From positions 1-62,323 of the forward strand of contig NZ_JACHJJ010000036.1 in assembly GCF_014203605.1 (NCBI RefSeq): a stretch of DNA of 62,323 bases, written 5' to 3'. Under the pieces are notes generated by a model. The model saw nothing but the letters and a program-made list of their open reading frames with translations. It had not been told where the DNA came from and ran no database searches. Made by a program: the position numbers and the translations under genes. The stretch is from Thiemannella venezuelensis (lineage in GTDB: Bacteria; Actinomycetota; Actinomycetes; Streptosporangiales; Streptosporangiaceae). Shown in pieces: positions 51,476-60,774 of this stretch (its first letter is position 1; each line of letters begins with the position of its first letter).

Positions 51476-52731
51476 TCGCCGGCCCAGGGCAGGTGCCTGC
51501 GGTTGGCCTCGATCAGGCGCCCGGCCAGGTCGCCGGCGAGGGCGGCCTGCCCGACGAGCGGGTGGGCCAGCAGCGCGTCGGCGACCCGGTCCGCGCCGCC
51601 GTGCAGCGCGGCGCGGAGCGCCAGCGTCTCGTAGGCGGTGACGTGCGCGATGAGCCCGGCGTACAGCGGCTCGACCTCGGGAACGGCCAGCGGCACGGCC
51701 CCGGCGGCGGTGATCCGCGCGGGCACCTCGACGACCGCGTCGTCGGCCAGGAACGGCAGGGCGCCGCCGTTGCGGAGGTTGACCACCTGGGTGTCGCCCC
51801 GGTCGCCGAGCAGCGAGGCGATCAGCGCCACCGCGGCCTCGGAGTAGAACGCGCCGCCGCGCTTCTCCAGGAGCGCGGGCTTGGTGTTCACCGACGGGTC
51901 GGCGTACAGCTCCAGGAGCTCGGCCTCCATCGCCGCGACCTCGGCCGCCCGCGACGGCTTGGCCCTCTGCTCCTCCACCACGAGGTCGTGGGCGTAGAAG
52001 TAGCGCAGGTAGTAGGAGGGGACCGCGCCCAGGCGGCGGATCAGGTCCGCCGGCAGGCCGATGTCGTCGGCGATCTCCCCGCCGTGCGACTCCAGCAGCG
52101 CGGGCAGCACGTCCTCGCCGTCGAGATAGACGGCCCGCTCCCAGGTCAGGTGGTTGAGCCCGACGTGGCCCAGCGAGATCCGCTCGGGCGCGACGCCCAG
52201 CTTGGCGGCGAAGCGGCGCTGGAAGCCGATCGCCACGTTGCACAGGCCGATGGCCCGGTGCCCGGCGTCCAGCAGCGCCCTGGTGACGATGCCCACCGGG
52301 TTGGTGAAGTCGACGATCCACGCGCCGGGCGCGTGCTCGCGGACCTTCTCGGCGATGTCCAGCACCACCGGGACCGTGCGCAGCGCCTTGGCCAGGCCGC
52401 CCGCGCCGGTCGTCTCCTGGCCGACGCAGCCGCACTCCAGCGGGAGCGTCTCGTCGACGTCGCGGGCCGCCTGGCCGCCGACGCGCAACTGCAGCAGCAC
52501 GGCCCGCGCCCCGGCGACCCCCTCTTCCACCGAGGCGGTCGCGACGACCTTCGCCGGGTGCCCGGCGTGCGCCAGCATCCGGCGGGCCATGCCCGCGACC
52601 AGGTCGAGCCGGCGGGCGTCCGGGTCGACCAGCGCGATCTCGGTGAGCGGCAGCTCGTCCCGGAGCCGCGCGAACCCGTCGATCAGCTCGGGTGTGTACG
52701 TCGAGCCGCCCCCGACAACGGTGAGTTTCAA
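51472..52731 (-). CDS. GH4-family glycosidase (6-phospho-beta-glucosidase-like)
   Basis: 419 residues. N-terminal NAD-binding VVGGGSTYTPELIDGF, metal ligands Cys164 in GLCNVAIG and His194 in GLNHLTW, and a redox-elimination mechanism typical of GH4 requiring NAD+ and Mn2+. Close to 6-phospho-beta-glucosidases, which act on phosphorylated disaccharides. No PTS genes are nearby, so the true substrate may be non-phosphorylated. ATG at 52731; coupled to the downstream kinase and 69 bp after the ROK gene. Confidence 0.92.
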   Translation of the reverse strand: MKLTVVGGGSTYTPELIDGFARLRDELPLTEIALVDPDARRLDLVAGMARRMLAHAGHPAKVVATASVEEGVAGARAVLLQLRVGGQAARDVDETLPLECGCVGQETTGAGGLAKALRTVPVVLDIAEKVREHAPGAWIVDFTNPVGIVTRALLDAGHRAIGLCNVAIGFQRRFAAKLGVAPERISLGHVGLNHLTWERAVYLDGEDVLPALLESHGGEIADDIGLPADLIRRLGAVPSYYLRYFYAHDLVVEEQRAKPSRAAEVAAMEAELLELYADPSVNTKPALLEKRGGAFYSEAAVALIASLLGDRGDTQVVNLRNGGALPFLADDAVVEVPARITAAGAVPLAVPEVEPLYAGLIAHVTAYETLALRAALHGGADRVADALLAHPLVGQAALAGDLAGRLIEANRRHLPWAGE

Positions 52732-52800
52732 CTTCTCGCTCCTGTGAGCCTCTGGGCCTCGAAGGGCCGGTATCTGCTTCCGCGCGGGAGACCGGGAGGG

Positions 52801-54030
52801 TCAGACGGGAAGGGTGGAGCCGAAGACCTCGTCCCGGGTGGTGCGCAGGGCGAGGTCCAGCGCGCCGGCGAGGACGGGGTTGCCCTCGACGGCCGAGAGC
52901 AGCAGCGGCGGCCGCGGGATGGTGAGCGCGTGCAGTTCCTCCTCGACGAGGGCGCGCAGGGTCTCGCCGCCGGCCAGGAAGGTCCCCCCGGTCAGCACGA
53001 CGATCTCGGGGTCGACGACCGCGGTGACGGCGGCCAGCCCGACGGCCAGCCGGGCGGCGACGTCGCGGAGCCCGGCCCCGGCCTCGGCGGCCCGTTCGCC
53101 GCCGCCCTCCGCGGTCCGCACGGCCTCGCGCACGGCCTGCGGGAGGGTGCCGGCGCGCACGCCGTACGACCTGAGGACCCGGAGCACGGCACGGCCGCCG
53201 GTGAGGGCCTGGTAGCCGTGGTCGGCGTAGCGCCCGGTCTCGCGGGCGGTGGGCGCGCCCGGGGCGGGCATGTAGCCGATCTCGCCCGCGCCGCCGGTCG
53301 CGCCCCGGTGCAGCCGGCCGCCGAGCACCAGCGCCGAGCCGAGGCCCTCGCCTGCCCAGAGCAGCACGAAGTCCTGCCGGCCCCGGGCCACGCCGTGCAC
53401 CTGCTCGGCCTGGGCGACCAGGTTGACGTTGTTCTCCACGGCGACCGGCACGCCCAGGCGGTCACCGAGCCGGGCCACCAGGCCGGGGCCGAGCCAGCCG
53501 GGCAGTTCTGCGGCGGTGGCGTAGCCGATCCGGCCGGTGCCGGGGTCCATCGCCCCCTGCACGCCGATGACCACGCGCCGCAGGCCGGCGGGGGCGCCTG
53601 CGCCGTCGAGGGCGGCGCGGACCTGCCCCGCCACGTCCTCCGCCACGTCCTCCGCCGCGGCTCCGGCCGCGCCGCCGGAGGGCGCGGCCAGGGGCAGCCG
53701 GTACTCACCGGTGACCGCGCCGGTGATGTCGGCGACCCGGGCGTCGATGTGCGACGGGGTGACGTCCAGCGCCGCGACGTAGGCGACGGCCGGGTTGAGC
53801 CGGTAAACCTCGGCCGTACGGCCCGGCAGTCCCTCGCGGACGCCGTCCAGCACGACGAGGCCCGCCTCCTGGAGGCGGGTGAGGAGCTGGGAGGCGGTGG
53901 GTTTGGACAGGCCGGTCAGGCTGCCGATCTCGGGGCGGGTCAGCGGCCCGCGCTCCAGGAAGGCCTGGAGCGCGGCGCGGTCGTTGATCGCGCGGAGCAG
54001 GCTGGGGGTGCCCGGTGTCGGCTGTGTCAC
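52801..54030 (-). CDS. ROK-family transcriptional repressor
   Basis: 409 residues. N-terminal winged helix (LTRPEIGSLTGLSKPTASQLLTRLQEAGLVV) and a C-terminal ROK domain (VVIGVQGAMDPGTGRI, VENNVNLVAQAEQV, LWAGEGLGSALVLGG, GGAGEIGYM). The usual ROK zinc-binding CxCGxxGC is not visible, as in some regulators. The GTG at 54030 lies in the centre of a palindrome (54020-54034); a 17-bp perfect operator lies just upstream. It probably represses its own operon with the GH4 and kinase genes in response to a sugar. Confidence 0.92.
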   Translation of the reverse strand: MTQPTPGTPSLLRAINDRAALQAFLERGPLTRPEIGSLTGLSKPTASQLLTRLQEAGLVVLDGVREGLPGRTAEVYRLNPAVAYVAALDVTPSHIDARVADITGAVTGEYRLPLAAPSGGAAGAAAEDVAEDVAGQVRAALDGAGAPAGLRRVVIGVQGAMDPGTGRIGYATAAELPGWLGPGLVARLGDRLGVPVAVENNVNLVAQAEQVHGVARGRQDFVLLWAGEGLGSALVLGGRLHRGATGGAGEIGYMPAPGAPTARETGRYADHGYQALTGGRAVLRVLRSYGVRAGTLPQAVREAVRTAEGGGERAAEAGAGLRDVAARLAVGLAAVTAVVDPEIVVLTGGTFLAGGETLRALVEEELHALTIPRPPLLLSAVEGNPVLAGALDLALRTTRDEVFGSTLPV

Positions 54031-54034
54031 AGCC
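54020..54034. promoter_or_regulatory. Palindrome at ROK start codon
   Basis: GGCTGTG-T-CACAGCC, a perfect 7-bp dyad covering the ROK GTG codon. It may form a hairpin over the start in mRNA. Confidence 0.45.
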
Positions 54035-54059
54035 CCTCCTGATCCGTCCGTCCTTACAG

Positions 54060-54076
54060 TTAGGAAAGTTTCCTAA
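54060..54076. promoter_or_regulatory. ROK operator
   Basis: TTAGGAAA-G-TTTCCTAA, a perfect 8-bp dyad 30 bp upstream of the ROK start. It matches the TTAGGAAAnTTTCCTAA type seen with actinobacterial ROK repressors. Confidence 0.7.
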
Positions 54077-54192
54077 TTCACGACGAATCTAGGGATCCCG
54101 GGACGATGCCGTCAAGCGGGGAAGGGGCGCCGCAACCAACCTGTGATGGCGGGACGGGGAGGAGGGGAATGCGGACGGCTCAACGGACCTGC

Positions 54193-54198
54193 TAGGGT
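54193..54198 (+). promoter_or_regulatory. Candidate -10 for helD
   Basis: TAGGGT, giving a leader of about 65 nt before the ATT start at 54269. The leader is unusually AT- and CAN-rich and contains TTAGCTAA. Confidence 0.4.
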
Positions 54199-54268
54199 GA
54201 TGGTTTGTCACAACAACCAGCACAATCAGCCAGCTCAGCACATTAGCTAATTTAGCCCGGAGTACCCC

Positions 54269-56572
54269 ATTACTATCAACGATAATGGAACGACGGCACC
54301 CCGTCAAATCGAGCTCGCCAGGGAGCAGGAGTACGTCACCTCCCTCTACGAGCGGCTCGACCTGTTGCGTGACCGCACCCAGCGACAGCTCGACGGAGTG
54401 CTGGCCCAGGGCGGGGGCGGCACCCACCAGAACCGCTCGGAGCGCGACACCTTCGCCGGAATGTACGCCGAGCGGCTGGCCCGGCTCTGGGCGGTGGAGA
54501 ACAGCCTGTGCTTCGGGCGACTCGACAACGCCGACCACACCTCTCTCTACATCGGGCGCATCGGCCTGGCCGACGACGAGCAGCGGCGGCTGCTGATCGA
54601 CTGGCGGGCCCCGGTGGCGCAGCCCTTCTACCGCGCCACCCCCGCCGCCCCGATGGGCGTCACCCGCCGCCGCCACCTGCAGACCAAGGGCCGCACCGTG
54701 ATCGGCGTCGACGACGACCTGCTCGACCTCGACGGCCTCACCGACGAGGACGTGGCCACGCTCAACGGCGAGGCCGCCCTGCTGGCCTCCATCGGCGCCC
54801 GCCGCACCGGCAGGATGCGCGACATCGTGGCCACCATCCAGGCCGAGCAGGACCGCATCATCCGCTCCGACCTGTCCGGCGTGCTGGTCGTGCAGGGCGG
54901 TCCCGGCACCGGCAAGACCGTGGTCGCCCTGCACCGGGCCGCCTACCTGCTCTACACCCACCGCGAGAAGCTGGCCCGCCGGGGCGTGCTCATCCTCGGC
55001 CCCAACCTGACCTTCCTGCGCTACATCGAGCAGGTCCTGCCCTCCCTGGGCGAGACCGACGTGCTGCTGTCCACCGTCGGCGAGCTGTACCCGGGCGTCA
55101 CCCCCGCGGTCAGGGAGCGGCCCGAGACGGCCGCGCTCAAGGGCGACGAGCGGATGGCCCAGGTGGTGGCGCGGGCCGTGCGGGAGCGCCAGCGCGTGCC
55201 CCGCAAGCCCATCGACATCAAACTGGACCGTTACACCCTCCGCCTCGACGGGCGCACCCTGGACGCCGCGCGCAACCGGGCCGCCCGCTCGCGCAGGACC
55301 CACAACGAGGCCCGCGCGGTCTTCGTCCGGCACCTGCTCAACGCGCTCGCCCGGCAGGCCGCCAAGCAGCTCGGCAAGGGCATGATCGACGACGACGAGC
55401 TGGCCGACCTCCGCGAGGACCTGCGCACCGAGCAGCCGGTCAAGGCCGCGCTGAACCGCCTCTGGCCCTACACCACGCCCCAGCAGCTGCTCATCGGGCT
55501 GTTCACCTCCCGCGAGCGGCTCGACTACGCCGCCGCGGAGCTGAGCGCGGCCGAGCGCGAACTGCTGCTGCGCGAGCCGCCCCGCAAGGGCGGGGACTGG
55601 TGGGCCGAGTCCGACGTGCCGCTGCTGGACGAGGCCGCCGAACTGCTCGGAGACATCGACCCCGCGGTGCTGCGGGCCGGGGCGTGGATGGCCGAGGAGG
55701 AGCAGGCCGCCGCCCGCGCCGCCGAGCAGGAGGAGGGGCGGGCCCAGCTCGCCTACGCCAAGGAGGTGCTGGAGCTGACCGGCCTGTCCGACATCATGGA
55801 CGCCGAGAAGTTCGCCGCGCGCCATCTGGGCGACGAGTTCTACCTCACCACCGCCGAGCGGGCCGCCGGCGACCGCACCTGGGCCTTCGGCCACGTCATC
55901 GTGGACGAGGCGCAGGAGCTCTCGCCGATGGACTGGCGGATGGTCATGCGCCGCTGCCCCACCCGGTCGATGACGATCGTCGGCGACCTGGCGCAGACCG
56001 CGGCCCCGGCCGGGGCGCGCTCCTGGGGCCAGGTGCTCGACCCCTACGTGGCCGGGCGCTGGCGCGCCGAGAGCCTCACCGTCAACTACCGCACCCCCGC
56101 CGAGCTGATGGCCGTGGCCGCCGCGGTCCTCCCGCTGGTCGGCCCCGGGCTGAGCGCGCCGTCCTCGGTCCGGGAGACCGGCGAGCGCCCCTGGTCCGCC
56201 TCCCCGGTCGAGGCGCTCGTGCCCGCGGTGCGGGCCGGGGTCGCCGAGGGCGGGCGCCTGGCCGTGCTCGTCCCCGAGTCCTTCAAGGACGAGCTGGGCG
56301 CGGCGGTGGCCGCCGCGGTCCCCGGGGCGGTCTCCGGGCCCGGTACGGCCGCGCTGGACGCCTCCGCGGCGGTCCTGAGCGTCGCCGACGCCAAGGGGCT
56401 GGAGTTCGACACGGTCATCGTGGTGGAACCGGCCCTGATCCTGGACGAGTCCCCACGGGGGGCGAGCGACCTTTACGTCGCCCTGACCCGCGCCACCCAG
56501 CGCCTCGGTGTGATCCACACCACGGCTTTGCCCGAACCGCTCGCCCGGCTTGAGCGACGCCGGATCGCATGA
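54269..56572 (+). CDS. helD: RNA polymerase-recycling helicase-like ATPase HelD
   Basis: 767 residues if started at ATT 54269. UvrD/Rep-like SF1 fold: N-terminal coiled coil (QIELAREQEYVTSLYERLDLL) that reaches the RNA polymerase secondary channel, Walker A GGPGTGKTVVALHRAAYLLY, motif II VIVDEAQELSPMDWRM, VGDLAQT, and C-terminal TVNYRTPAELM and YVALTRATQRLG. HelD frees stalled or rifamycin-bound polymerase. No ATG, GTG or TTG lies in frame between the upstream TAA (54248) and the TTG at 54365, yet the family-conserved N-terminus begins before it. GGAG with six-base spacing precedes the ATT, so initiation at this rare codon is likely. Confidence 0.88.
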   Translation: MTINDNGTTAPRQIELAREQEYVTSLYERLDLLRDRTQRQLDGVLAQGGGGTHQNRSERDTFAGMYAERLARLWAVENSLCFGRLDNADHTSLYIGRIGLADDEQRRLLIDWRAPVAQPFYRATPAAPMGVTRRRHLQTKGRTVIGVDDDLLDLDGLTDEDVATLNGEAALLASIGARRTGRMRDIVATIQAEQDRIIRSDLSGVLVVQGGPGTGKTVVALHRAAYLLYTHREKLARRGVLILGPNLTFLRYIEQVLPSLGETDVLLSTVGELYPGVTPAVRERPETAALKGDERMAQVVARAVRERQRVPRKPIDIKLDRYTLRLDGRTLDAARNRAARSRRTHNEARAVFVRHLLNALARQAAKQLGKGMIDDDELADLREDLRTEQPVKAALNRLWPYTTPQQLLIGLFTSRERLDYAAAELSAAERELLLREPPRKGGDWWAESDVPLLDEAAELLGDIDPAVLRAGAWMAEEEQAAARAAEQEEGRAQLAYAKEVLELTGLSDIMDAEKFAARHLGDEFYLTTAERAAGDRTWAFGHVIVDEAQELSPMDWRMVMRRCPTRSMTIVGDLAQTAAPAGARSWGQVLDPYVAGRWRAESLTVNYRTPAELMAVAAAVLPLVGPGLSAPSSVRETGERPWSASPVEALVPAVRAGVAEGGRLAVLVPESFKDELGAAVAAAVPGAVSGPGTAALDASAAVLSVADAKGLEFDTVIVVEPALILDESPRGASDLYVALTRATQRLGVIHTTALPEPLARLERRRIA

Positions 56573-56605
56573 GAGCATTGGAAGCTCTCGTCGATCATGT
56601 CCTAG

Positions 56606-56630
56606 CTGCGGAAACCCGGCGTTTCCGCAG
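56606..56630 (+). terminator. Terminator after helD
   Basis: CTGCGGAAAC / GTTTCCGCAG perfect 10-bp stem with a CCGGC loop, 33 bp past the helD stop. Confidence 0.7.
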
Positions 56631-56941
56631 GTGGTGACGGGGTTGACATCTGGACCGGTGTCGGTAGTTTGCTGCCCAGTCCAGCACGGGACTGCCGGCT
56701 GGCCGTCCCCGGCATCGCCGGTTCCTGCGTCCGCGGCGGAGCACCGCTCCGCCCGTACAGCCAGGTGCAGAACCGGAGGTCCGCCGGGTCGGGGCACCCC
56801 AGCCGGGCGGGGGATTGGACCCAGGAGGGGTCTGGACACCCAGTAGACAACGGCACTCCGCGCCCGCCGCCGACGGGACGGAAGCCGGTCCGAAGGGTTC
56901 GTCCGGACCCTTTTCCCGTTCCCGTGCCGCGCCGCAGGTGC

Positions 56942-56985
56942 CGGGGTGGTCTCCAGGGCATCCGTCCGCTCTGGAGACCACCCCG
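56942..56985 (+). promoter_or_regulatory. Large hairpin upstream of lnt
   Basis: A perfect 15-bp stem (arm CGGGGTGGTCTCCAG) with a 14-nt loop, 75 bp before the lnt start. It is either a second terminator or a regulatory dyad. Confidence 0.5.
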
Positions 56986-57060
56986 TTGCCGTTTTCGGTG
57001 CGGGTCCGCGGGGCGGTAGCGTTCGGGTGAGCCCGCCCGCCATCGCAAGGAGCCCCGCCC

Positions 57061-58755
57061 GTGGTCCAGGAGAAGACGGCTCCCCCCATGGGGGACGGAC
57101 CGGTGGGGAACGGACCGGCGGCGGAGCCCGCGGGCGTCTCCGGGCCGGGCGGCGCCCCCCGGCGCGACGCCCTCGTCAGGGCGGCGGCCGCCGCGGCCGG
57201 AGGTCTGCTGCTCTATCTCGCCTTCCCCCCGCTCGGCCTGTGGTTCCTCGCCCCGCCCGGCGCGGCCCTCGCCCTCCTGGCGGTGTACGGCTCCCGCCCC
57301 CGCCGCGCCGCCTGGCTCGGCGCCGTCACCGGGCTCGGCCTCCTCCTGCCCGGCCTGCACTGGGTCAGCCCGATCGGCACGGACGCCTGGCTGGGCCTGG
57401 TCGCCATCGAGAGCCTCTTCTACGCGGCGTGGGCCGCCGGGGCCGCGCTGGTCGTCCGGCTGCCCCTGTGGCCGCTGTGGAGCGCCGCGCTCTGGACGGC
57501 GATGGAGTGGGCCCGGGGCGCCTTCCCCTTCGGCGGGTTCCCCTGGGTGCGGGTCGCCTTCAGCCAGGGCGAGTCGGTCTTCACCCCGTACGCCGCGCTC
57601 GGCGGGGCCCCCCTGGTGGGCTTCGCGACCGTGCTCTGCGGCGGGCTCATCGCCCTCGCCGCCTCGCGGACGCCCCCGCTCGCCGCCGTCCGGCCGCCCG
57701 CCTCCGGCGGCGTGCGGGCGCCGCAGGATCCGCCCCGGTGGGGGCGGGCGCTGGCCCTGCCGCTGGCCGGGGCGCTGGCCGTACCGGCCGCCGCCTTCGC
57801 GGTGCCCCGCCCGGGCGACGAGGGCAGGACCGTGGCCGTCGGGGTCATCCAGGGCAACGTGCCCGGCCGCGGCATGCACCCGCTGGGGGACGAGCCCGCC
57901 GTGGTCCTGCGCAACCACACCACCAAGCTCCACGAGATGGCGCGGGCCGTACGGGAGGGCAGGATGCCCAGGCCGGACGTCGTCGTGCTGCCGGAGAACT
58001 CCACCGACATCGACCCCTACCGCAGCGACCTCGCCCGCCGGGAGATCGACGCGGCGGTCAAGGACATCGGGGTGCCCGTCCTGGTCGGCGCCGTGGTCGG
58101 GATCGGGGAGAGCAACCGCGCCACCCGCAGCCTGGTCTGGGACCCGGTGACCGGCCCCGGCGCCTACTACGACAAGCAGAAACTGGTGCCGTTCGGGGAG
58201 TTCACCCCGATGAAGGAGCTCGTGCTCGCCCTGTTCGAGCGGGCCGGGCTGGTCGGCAAGCAGTCGGTGCCCGGCACCCGCGACGGCGACCTGGAGCTGG
58301 GGCCGGTGACCGTCGGGGCGGTCAACTGCTACGAGGTCGCCTTCGACGGCGTCGTGCGCGGCACCGCCAGGGCCGGCGGGAGCCCGCTGGTGGTGCAGAC
58401 CAACAACGCCACCTACGCGCTGACCAACCTGCCGGCCCAGCAGCTCGCCATGTCCCGGTTGCGCGCCGTGGAGCACAACCGCGCGGTGGTCACCGCGGCG
58501 ATCACCGGCATCTCCGCCTCCGTGACCCCGGAGGGGGAGGTGGTCTGGCAGACCCGCGAGCTGGTCCCCGACATGGCGGTGCTGACCGTCCCGGTCCGCA
58601 CCGCGACCACGGTGGCCACCAGGGTTGGCGCGCTGCCCGAGCAGGCCTTGATACTGGTGGGTACACTCGCGCTGGGCGCGGTCCCGGTGCTCCGGAAGCG
58701 CGGCCCCGCGCCCTCCGCGAACCGAGAAGGTGGTCAGCAGGTGGGAGACGCGTGA
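57061..58755 (+). CDS. lnt: Apolipoprotein N-acyltransferase Lnt
   Basis: 564 residues. About 30 disordered N-terminal residues, six to seven transmembrane helices (to about residue 255), the periplasmic carbon-nitrogen-hydrolase domain, and a final helix. The catalytic Glu-Lys-Cys triad is visible in [25 protein letters not shown] and [11 protein letters not shown]. Lnt adds the third acyl chain to lipoproteins. GTG start with AAGGAG eight bases upstream. Overlaps ppm1 by one base. In mycobacteria the two are sometimes fused; here they are separate. Confidence 0.95.
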   Translation: MVQEKTAPPMGDGPVGNGPAAEPAGVSGPGGAPRRDALVRAAAAAAGGLLLYLAFPPLGLWFLAPPGAALALLAVYGSRPRRAAWLGAVTGLGLLLPGLHWVSPIGTDAWLGLVAIESLFYAAWAAGAALVVRLPLWPLWSAALWTAMEWARGAFPFGGFPWVRVAFSQGESVFTPYAALGGAPLVGFATVLCGGLIALAASRTPPLAAVRPPASGGVRAPQDPPRWGRALALPLAGALAVPAAAFAVPRPGDEGRTVAVGVIQGNVPGRGMHPLGDEPAVVLRNHTTKLHEMARAVREGRMPRPDVVVLPENSTDIDPYRSDLARREIDAAVKDIGVPVLVGAVVGIGESNRATRSLVWDPVTGPGAYYDKQKLVPFGEFTPMKELVLALFERAGLVGKQSVPGTRDGDLELGPVTVGAVNCYEVAFDGVVRGTARAGGSPLVVQTNNATYALTNLPAQQLAMSRLRAVEHNRAVVTAAITGISASVTPEGEVVWQTRELVPDMAVLTVPVRTATTVATRVGALPEQALILVGTLALGAVPVLRKRGPAPSANREGGQQVGDA

Positions 58756-59498
58756 TGGAGCGGATGCTGGGCCGGGTGCTCGTCATCGTCCCGACGTACA
58801 ACGAGCGGGAGAACCTGCCGGCGATCGTCGAGCGGGTGCGCGCGGCGGTCCCCGAGGCCCACCTGCTGGTCGCCGACGACAACAGCCCCGACGGCACCGG
58901 CGAGATCGCCGACAGGCTCGCGGAGCGGGACGACCACGTGCACGTGCTCCACCGGCCGGGCAAGCAGGGTCTGGGCGCCGCCTACATCGCGGGCTTCCGC
59001 TGGGGCCTGGCCGAGGGCTACGACGTCCTCGTGGAGATGGACGCCGACGGCTCCCACCAGCCGGAGGAACTGCCCAAGCTGCTCCGGGCGCTGTCCGGCG
59101 GGGCCGACCTGGCGATCGGCTCGCGCTACGTCCCCGGCGGCAAGGTGGTCAACTGGCCGCACTCCCGGGAGTTCCTGTCGCGCGGCGCCAACGTCTACAC
59201 CCGGATGATGCTGGGCGTGCCGGTCCGCGACGCCACCGCGGGCTTCCGCGCCTACCGGGCCTCCACCCTGGAGAAGATCGGCCTGGACGACGTCGACTCG
59301 CAGGGCTACTGCTTCCAGGTGGACCTGACCCTGCGCACGGTCCGGCACGGCCTGCGCGTGGCCGAGGTGCCCATCACCTTCGTGGAGCGCACGGTCGGCG
59401 CCAGCAAGATGAGCCGGAGCGTCATCACCGAGGCCCTGTGGCGGGTCACGGTGTGGGGGGTCACCGGCCTGCCCCGGCGGCTGAGCCGTACGCGCTGA
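58755..59498 (+). CDS. ppm1: Polyprenol monophosphomannose synthase
   Basis: 247 residues, GT2 fold: [54 protein letters not shown] (DAD metal motif) and IGSRYVPGG. It transfers mannose from GDP-mannose to polyprenyl phosphate, giving donor for lipomannan and protein mannosylation outside. No C-terminal membrane anchor is seen, as in the mycobacterial catalytic domain, which depends on Lnt-like membrane partner. The ATG at 58755 overlaps the lnt stop (TGATG); a GTG one codon earlier is possible. Confidence 0.94.
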   Translation: MERMLGRVLVIVPTYNERENLPAIVERVRAAVPEAHLLVADDNSPDGTGEIADRLAERDDHVHVLHRPGKQGLGAAYIAGFRWGLAEGYDVLVEMDADGSHQPEELPKLLRALSGGADLAIGSRYVPGGKVVNWPHSREFLSRGANVYTRMMLGVPVRDATAGFRAYRASTLEKIGLDDVDSQGYCFQVDLTLRTVRHGLRVAEVPITFVERTVGASKMSRSVITEALWRVTVWGVTGLPRRLSRTR

Positions 59499-59605
59499 GC
59501 CTCTCCGGGCACGCGCCGGCGGCCTCCGGGCGTCCCGTGTCCACGCCGGGAGAGAACACGCGGCGGGACGGCGCCGGGCGGAACGCGGCGGCGCCCGCGG
59601 ACGTT

Positions 59606-59637
59606 GTCACTGTCGTACGGCGTCACTGTCGTACGGC
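59606..59637 (+). repeat. 16-bp tandem duplication upstream of fxsA
   Basis: GTCACTGTCGTACGGC twice in direct tandem, 20 bp before the fxsA start, in its likely promoter region. Confidence 0.8.
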
Positions 59638-59657
59638 TTCCGCCTAGCGAGGAAACG

Positions 59658-60233
59658 ATGCGCCTTCTCCTGTTCCTGGCCTTCCTGGTGGTCCCGATCC
59701 TGGAGATCTGGGCCCTGATCCAGGTCGGCCAGATCATCGGCGGTCCGCTCACGGTCGCGCTGCTGCTCGCCGACAGCCTTCTCGGCGCCTGGATCGTCCG
59801 CCGCGAGGGCCGCCGGGCCTGGCAGAGCCTGCAGGCGGCGCTGGGCGGCGGCCGGATGCCCGACCGGGAGCTCGCCGACGGCGCGATGATCGTCGCGGGT
59901 GGCGCGCTGCTGCTCACCCCCGGCTTCTTCACCGACATCGCCGGCTTCCTGCTCGTGCTGCCGTTCACCCGGCCGCTGATGCGCAGGCTCGGCTCCTGGT
60001 TCCTCGCCCGGCGGGTCCGGACCCTGACCGGGGCCGGGGGAGGACCCGGCCTGGGTGCGCGTTCCGGCGCGGCGGGTGCGGCCGGGCCGCCCTTCGACCC
60101 CTTCGAGGCGTTCGGTGCGGCCGCCCGCGCGCGGCCCGGCGGCTCCGGTCCGGTCATCCACGGTGAGGTCATCCGCGACGACTCCGCCGGCCGGGCCACC
60201 CGCGAGCCCGGCCGGGACATCCCGGAGACCTGA
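59658..60233 (+). CDS. fxsA: FxsA-family membrane protein
   Basis: 191 residues. Three to four transmembrane helices with the FxsA signatures PILEIWALIQVGQIIGGPLTVALLLADSLLGAWIVRREG and LLLTPGFFTDIAGFLLVLP, followed by a disordered Gly/Ala/Pro-rich tail of about 65 residues. The E. coli member counters phage exclusion by F; the actinobacterial role is unknown. ATG with GAGGAAACG upstream. Confidence 0.92.
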   Translation: MRLLLFLAFLVVPILEIWALIQVGQIIGGPLTVALLLADSLLGAWIVRREGRRAWQSLQAALGGGRMPDRELADGAMIVAGGALLLTPGFFTDIAGFLLVLPFTRPLMRRLGSWFLARRVRTLTGAGGGPGLGARSGAAGAAGPPFDPFEAFGAAARARPGGSGPVIHGEVIRDDSAGRATREPGRDIPET

Positions 60234-60251
60234 GTCCGTCCTCGGCCGGGC

Positions 60252-60277
60252 CCGGCTCGCCACGGTGTCCGAGCCGG
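60252..60277. terminator. Hairpin between fxsA and SRPBCC genes
   Basis: CCGGCTCG / CGAGCCGG 8-bp stem with a 10-nt loop between convergent stops at 60233 and 60331. Confidence 0.45.
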
Positions 60278-60330
60278 CGACCGCGCCCCTCGCACCCGCC
60301 GCATCCGTGGTCGGCCGCGGCCGGTCGCAG

Positions 60331-60774
60331 TCAGTCCGCGCTGAGGTCGGCCAGGCGGCGCAGGGAGAGCCGCAGCAGCGCCTCGCCGACCGGCCGGAGC
60401 AGCCGCCAGCCGGTCCGCCCGGCCGGGCCGAACGGCAGGTCGAGCTCCTCCTCCCAGACGATCGTGCTGCCTCCGCCCTGCCGTGGCAGCACCCGGAAGA
60501 CACCGGTGCCGCGCACCAGCCGTCCGGTGTGGCGGACCGCCACCGCCGTCGGCGGGTCCCATCCGACGATCTCCATCGTGTCCAGGAACCCGATCGGCCC
60601 CACCCCGGTGAAGGCCGCCAGCCCGCTCCCGGCGCTGCGGCCGTCACCGGCCGTGACGCGGGCGCGGGTCAGCACCATCCACTCGTCGTGCCGGGGCCAG
60701 TCGGTCAGCACGGCGAACACCCGTGCCGGGCTGGCCTCCGCCTCCACCGAGACGCTGATGCGGGTATGGGTCAC
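60331..60774 (-). CDS. SRPBCC-family protein (polyketide cyclase/dehydrase-like)
   Basis: 147 residues. START-like fold: ISVSVEAEASPARVFAVLTDWPRHDEWM at the N-terminus, central TGVGPIGFLDTMEIVGWDPPTAVAVRHT, and a C-terminal helix (LLRPVGEALLRLSLRRLADL). The family binds hydrophobic ligands in a cavity; the ligand is unknown. The GTG at 60774 gives the normal N-terminus; upstream in-frame codons are low-complexity. Confidence 0.85.
   Translation of the reverse strand: MTHTRISVSVEAEASPARVFAVLTDWPRHDEWMVLTRARVTAGDGRSAGSGLAAFTGVGPIGFLDTMEIVGWDPPTAVAVRHTGRLVRGTGVFRVLPRQGGGSTIVWEEELDLPFGPAGRTGWRLLRPVGEALLRLSLRRLADLSAD

Larger units (their letters stand above)
56573..57060. other. Gap between helD and lnt
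   Basis: About 490 bp. It holds a terminator hairpin (56606-56630), a large dyad (56942-56985) and a candidate -10 TAGCGT (57017-57022) for lnt. Open frames on both strands are Arg/Gly/Cys-rich and unsupported. Confidence 0.5.

Noticed and set aside
54200-54250. 16-codon His/Asn/Gln-rich leader peptide before helD
   Set aside because: The likely -10 (54193-54198) ends one base before its ATG, so the ATG would not be in the transcript; no ribosome-binding site.
54089-57043. 984-codon antisense frame over helD
   Set aside because: Shadow of helD; no recognisable domain.
56595-57089. 164-codon minus-strand frame between helD and lnt
   Set aside because: Arg/Cys/Gly-rich translation crossing two hairpins; no start signal.
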